DNA from: Bacteroidetes bacterium 4572_114
GTDB taxonomy: Bacteria; Bacteroidota; Bacteroidia; Bacteroidales; 4484-276
Reading direction: 5' to 3'
DNA: 8,968 nucleotides
Assembly: GCA_002254335.1 (NCBI GenBank)
Contig: NIVA01000128.1
Span: 1 to 8,968, forward strand
The translations under genes were made by a program, and so were the position numbers. A model generated the notes under the pieces. That model was not told the origin of the DNA. It ran no database searches and saw nothing but the letters and a program-made list of their open reading frames with translations. Below, in pieces: positions 5,900-8,968 of this stretch (the stretch's first letter is position 1; every line of letters begins with the position of its first letter).

Positions 5900-6276
5900 G
5901 GTTAAGGTGCCATTACGGTTAAGGTGCCATTAGTATTGGAAGTTACGCTAAAACTAGTTGTGCCTTCTGATGCGGAGACACTTCTGTTGGATGGGGCAAC
6001 TGCCAGTTCAGGATCGGCACCAGCCTGATTAACTGTTACAACCACATCAGTTACATCATCACCGGAAATGGTAATTGTGCCCGAACGTGGAGTCAGGGCG
6101 GTGTTTTCTTCGTAAGTAACTGTTAATGTACCGTTGTTGCTTCCACTCATTGGGGCAACGGTGAACCAGTCAACGCTTTCGGTTACTGTCCAGTCAACAT
6201 TGGCCGTAACATTGAAAGTAGTGGTTCCCGCTTCAGCGCTCACATTTTGCACTGCCGGCGAAACCGAAAGTTCCGG
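5534..6276 (-). repeat. three tandem BACON-domain modules
   Basis: Three modules of about 80-90 codons follow one another: 6276-6025, 6015-5801 (damaged) and 5797-5534. All share ELxVxPxxxxVSA, TxFxVTxNx, YxENxAxxxRxGxIT and VTVxQAG. The copies are also close at the DNA level; AGTTCAGGATCGG occurs at both junctions (about 5786-5798 and 6004-6016). Such similarity gives direct substrate for recombination and explains why the damage falls here. The middle module lacks about 20 residues (the D-W-T-V to S-G-S-G stretch seen in its neighbours). Confidence 0.85.
5898..5931. repeat. 17-bp tandem duplication causing a frameshift
   Basis: ACGGTTAAGGTGCCATT occurs twice head to tail (5898-5914 and 5915-5931). 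On the coding strand each copy reads AATGGCACCTTAACCGT (encoding NGTLTV at the first copy). With one copy the reading is ...SNTNGTLTV-DYDENTAVTGR..., in frame with the downstream part and like the other modules. With two copies the upstream frame ends in VMAP and a TAA. Since 17 is not a multiple of three, the duplication alone accounts for the break. Confidence 0.92.
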
Positions 6277-8968
6277 TACATACCAGTGGATTCTGCCATA
6301 CAGGTCCTTCTCGTGCGCGGGGCCGTAAAAATCACCTCCGAAATTGGAAAATGTGATATTGCCTGTATTTACATTTTTGGTAACGTTGTAGTTTTCACTT
6401 CCATTGGTAAAGAAATCGGCGAAATCAATGGTTAATTCCTGATCGTTATCAATTGTTATTAGCGTACTGCCCGGGCTGCCATTTTTGAAATCACAACGAT
6501 TGAAAGGATTTTCGGTATCAATAATTGCTCCTTCGTGGATATTCAAACCATTAGTCCTCATGTTTTCAAAAAATGTAAAATAGGCCGAAACGGTACCCCC
6601 TGATTTTACATCGAAATAATAATACCCGGAAAGAGATTTGACGGCTGGTTCGTTTGTGTAAGAACCGCTCGACTGAAAAGCACCACCCGAATTGATGTTA
6701 AAGTGTGTAAGATCATTAAAGCTTGCAATTGAATTGTGATTCAAAACAAAAGTTCCTCCATCGTTGACATCAACATCCCCGTAAAAGTTTACCTGTTTGT
6801 CATTATCAATTTCCAAAATACCCTCTTCAACGGTTGTTTGACCCTGTACTGTTGCATCTAGAAAAAATATCGCATCAACGTCTTCGTTGGTTTTGTTGAT
6901 TAATAAATGATGTAAAAAATCAGTATTACTCATTATAATCATCGAAGGTTCGTTCCCGTAAAATTCAACGGTGCCGCCTGAGGGTGTAAAAGAACCTGAA
7001 CCCGTGCTAATATTTAAATGTCCGCCCACTCTGATGGTTCCACCGGTTACATTTAACAAGAATGATAAGATGCCAAGTTGTTGATCGGTGTCGAAAATGC
7101 CATCTGACAGGTTAAGTGCTCCGTAAATATTCGGTTCATTTCCTTCAACCGTAAATTCGCCACCGGCAATGGTTAATTCCCCGGTATTATTAAGATCAAA
7201 CCCTGCATAAGCATGGCCGTTTCCCTGATCGCCAAGATCCAAACCTCCGTTTAAAAGAAAATAGGAATAAGTAGAGATTGTATTTGTACTTGTAAGGGTT
7301 TGGGATGCCCCATCCATAATATCTAATGTTCCCTGAACGATGATGTCAACAGAAGTTGACCAGCCTGCACCGGGAAGGTAAGTACAGAAGCCTGCCACAC
7401 GACGGGGATAGTTTGTTTTTCCATCCTTCTGGATTTTTTGAGCTGATCCTTCATCATCACTACTTCGGATACTACCATCTTCAAAGATCTTTTTTATATC
7501 GGGTTTGTTTGTTTTTATGTAGTTTTTATTTGCCATTGATTTCGACCAATCACCAATTATCAGGTTACCAAATTCGGCATCCGGATCATAACTCCCGATA
7601 CCACTCTGAATATGTGCAGTGTTTCCGGTACCAAGTTGTGCATTTGTACCATCTTCCCAAGTCCAGAATTTGGCATAGATATTTCCTACCGTGATATTAT
7701 CATATGAACCGGGTTTCCAGTAAACCCTGTTTTCACATTCCAGCACGCCGGCAAGATGGGTAATTTTCAGGGTGCCAAAAATATTCACATCATGGCCAAC
7801 ATCAACTGTTTGGTCGGTTACATTAAAAGTACCGGAAACAATATCCAGATCGTGGTCGATGGTCAGGTCGGTTTCGGCAGAGGTGTGGTCGTTGATCTCC
7901 AAATCGTAAAAATAATTCCCATTGGAGCAATAAATCATGCCACCGCTATATCCCGCCGACATATCGAACACACCTCCGCTGGGTTGGAAAGTCCCGGCCT
8001 GTGTGGCAAAAAAGTGGGCACCAACACGGAAAACCCCATTGGTGATATTGCAATTTGCTGTGGAATAAATCTGCACTGAATTATTGGTAATTTCAAAAAT
8101 CCCGTTGCCAGTAAGGTTTAAATTACCGCGGATTTCCTTGTTTGAAGCATCATAAGCATCATTGCAAATAAAGCTTCCATCGGTTATGGTCAATGTTCCG
8201 GTTGAATAAAGCGTAAAGTCGCCGTTAACAGCCGCTTCTCCACCACCCACATTCAGTGTTCCATAAAGGTCAAGATCATTTCCATCTTCAAGGCTTCCGT
8301 TACTTAACATATCCAGCAGTGAGTTGAAACCTATAAAAACACCCCCGTCAACAACAAGGGCTTCGTGTTGGATGTGCAAATTGTTGTTCGATTCTACCGA
8401 TAACCCACCTGTGCAATGGATAGGATAAGTACTGGCCCCATTCAAATAAGTATCTGTCCCGGCTGATTTATAAGTGGTCATGCTTCCGAATGAAGCATCT
8501 GCATCATAATTATAAATGCTGGTAGTACCTGAACCTATGAAGCGTACGATATTTCCAGGCCCCAACTGGGCTTCAGTGCCATTTTCAAATGTCCAGTCGT
8601 CGTTAACATGTATTTCCCCATCAGTTACCCACGTGGCGTTTGAACCGGATTTCCAGAAGATATCATCCCCTACCACCAGTTCACCATCAGGCTCGTCCAT
8701 ATTCAGGCCCCCGTAAATGATAGCATCCCTGTCAACTGTAACCGTATATTCATCAAATACCATTGTTCCGGCAGAAACGATGAGGTCGTTATCGATATGT
8801 AAATCGGAATATGCGATACCTCCCCCAAGACCTGTTGCCGGGTTAATTTTCAGGTTGTGGAAATAATTTGTTGCATGCATTTGGAGGGTCCCATGGCTAT
8901 TGTTGGTTGTCTGACATTCAAATTCACCACCTGAAGGCTGAAATGTATTTGCAACATTTGCAGTTATC
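5902..8968 (-). CDS. large beta-repeat surface protein, N-terminal/central part (start outside window)
   Basis: The frame is open across the right edge. Codons before the Met at 8880 read NTFQPSGGEFECQ ... HGTLQ and match internal repeats, so that Met is not the start. The signal peptide must lie beyond 8968. About 1,020 residues are visible. The bulk is short beta-strand repeats rich in G, N, D, T and S (GTLNV, GNLNLTGNG, GGEFTV), as in parallel beta-helix or filamentous surface proteins. Longer units recur: TFQPSGG at the edge and at residue 297, and SFTPSGG at 630, numbering from the 8880 Met. The first two units share GTEAQLGPGN/GTNAQLGTGN and DADASFG/DPDAEFG. Residues 446-506 are a lysine- and charge-rich insert. 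Residues 869-952 are a BACON domain, followed by half of a second one, ending at a premature TAA (5902-5904). The protein continues in another frame at 4388-5899, including the T9SS sorting domain. Likely an adhesin or envelope protein; the ligand is unknown. Confidence 0.88.
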   Translation of the reverse strand, partial: ITANVANTFQPSGGEFECQTTNNSHGTLQMHATNYFHNLKINPATGLGGGIAYSDLHIDNDLIVSAGTMVFDEYTVTVDRDAIIYGGLNMDEPDGELVVGDDIFWKSGSNATWVTDGEIHVNDDWTFENGTEAQLGPGNIVRFIGSGTTSIYNYDADASFGSMTTYKSAGTDTYLNGASTYPIHCTGGLSVESNNNLHIQHEALVVDGGVFIGFNSLLDMLSNGSLEDGNDLDLYGTLNVGGGEAAVNGDFTLYSTGTLTITDGSFICNDAYDASNKEIRGNLNLTGNGIFEITNNSVQIYSTANCNITNGVFRVGAHFFATQAGTFQPSGGVFDMSAGYSGGMIYCSNGNYFYDLEINDHTSAETDLTIDHDLDIVSGTFNVTDQTVDVGHDVNIFGTLKITHLAGVLECENRVYWKPGSYDNITVGNIYAKFWTWEDGTNAQLGTGNTAHIQSGIGSYDPDAEFGNLIIGDWSKSMANKNYIKTNKPDIKKIFEDGSIRSSDDEGSAQKIQKDGKTNYPRRVAGFCTYLPGAGWSTSVDIIVQGTLDIMDGASQTLTSTNTISTYSYFLLNGGLDLGDQGNGHAYAGFDLNNTGELTIAGGEFTVEGNEPNIYGALNLSDGIFDTDQQLGILSFLLNVTGGTIRVGGHLNISTGSGSFTPSGGTVEFYGNEPSMIIMSNTDFLHHLLINKTNEDVDAIFFLDATVQGQTTVEEGILEIDNDKQVNFYGDVDVNDGGTFVLNHNSIASFNDLTHFNINSGGAFQSSGSYTNEPAVKSLSGYYYFDVKSGGTVSAYFTFFENMRTNGLNIHEGAIIDTENPFNRCDFKNGSPGSTLITIDNDQELTIDFADFFTNGSENYNVTKNVNTGNITFSNFGGDFYGPAHEKDLYGRIHWYVPELSVSPAVQNVSAEAGTTTFNVTANVDWTVTESVDWFTVAPMSGSNNGTLTVTYEENTALTPRSGTITISGDDVTDVVVTVNQAGADPELAVAPSNRSVSASEGTTSFSVTSNTNGTLTVMAP

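Noticed and set aside
8878..8880. ATG at 8880 as the start of the large surface protein
   Set aside because: The frame stays open to the window edge with upstream codons matching internal repeats, and no signal peptide follows this ATG.

Overview
The window looks like a piece of a Bacteroidota chromosome. The main evidence is a type IX secretion (T9SS) C-terminal sorting domain, BACON-type repeats, a CarboxypepD_reg-like domain typical of Bacteroidota outer-membrane beta-barrel proteins, an AAA_14/DUF4143 ATPase, and start codons without strong Shine-Dalgarno sequences. Base composition is moderate in genes and AT-rich between them. The genus cannot be told from the sequence.

Layout, left to right. 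Positions 1-257 (minus) hold the N-terminal part of a CarboxypepD_reg-like/outer-membrane beta-barrel protein that has lost its start and signal peptide. Positions 261-587 have no convincing gene but carry a possible 193-bp MITE-like element. Positions 588-1949 (minus) encode a solitary AAA_14-DUF4143 ATPase with a PD-(D/E)XK-like nuclease motif. Its upstream side is a regular array of six 20-21 bp direct repeats at 32-33 bp spacing (1956-2139). A divergent intergenic region follows, with a GC-rich hairpin element (2208-2335). Positions 2567-4318 (plus) encode an unusual membrane protein. It appears to join an ECF S-component-like part, an EcfT-like part and a THEP1-type NTPase in one chain.

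That gene converges on a very large minus-strand gene that fills 4388-8968 and runs off the right edge. The gene encodes a T9SS-exported surface protein: long beta-repeat units, BACON domains, twin repeats, and a C-terminal sorting domain. It is broken into two frames at about 5900 by a 17-bp tandem duplication, next to an apparent loss of about 60 nt from the second BACON domain. A perfect 15-bp-arm palindrome is inserted in frame further downstream. The minus-strand gene has a canonical intrinsic terminator embedded in the last codons of the plus-strand gene.

The genes do not form one operon. The strongest leads are the helically phased repeat array abutting the DUF4143 ATPase, the S/T/NTPase fusion protein, and the mutational and repeat history of the surface protein.
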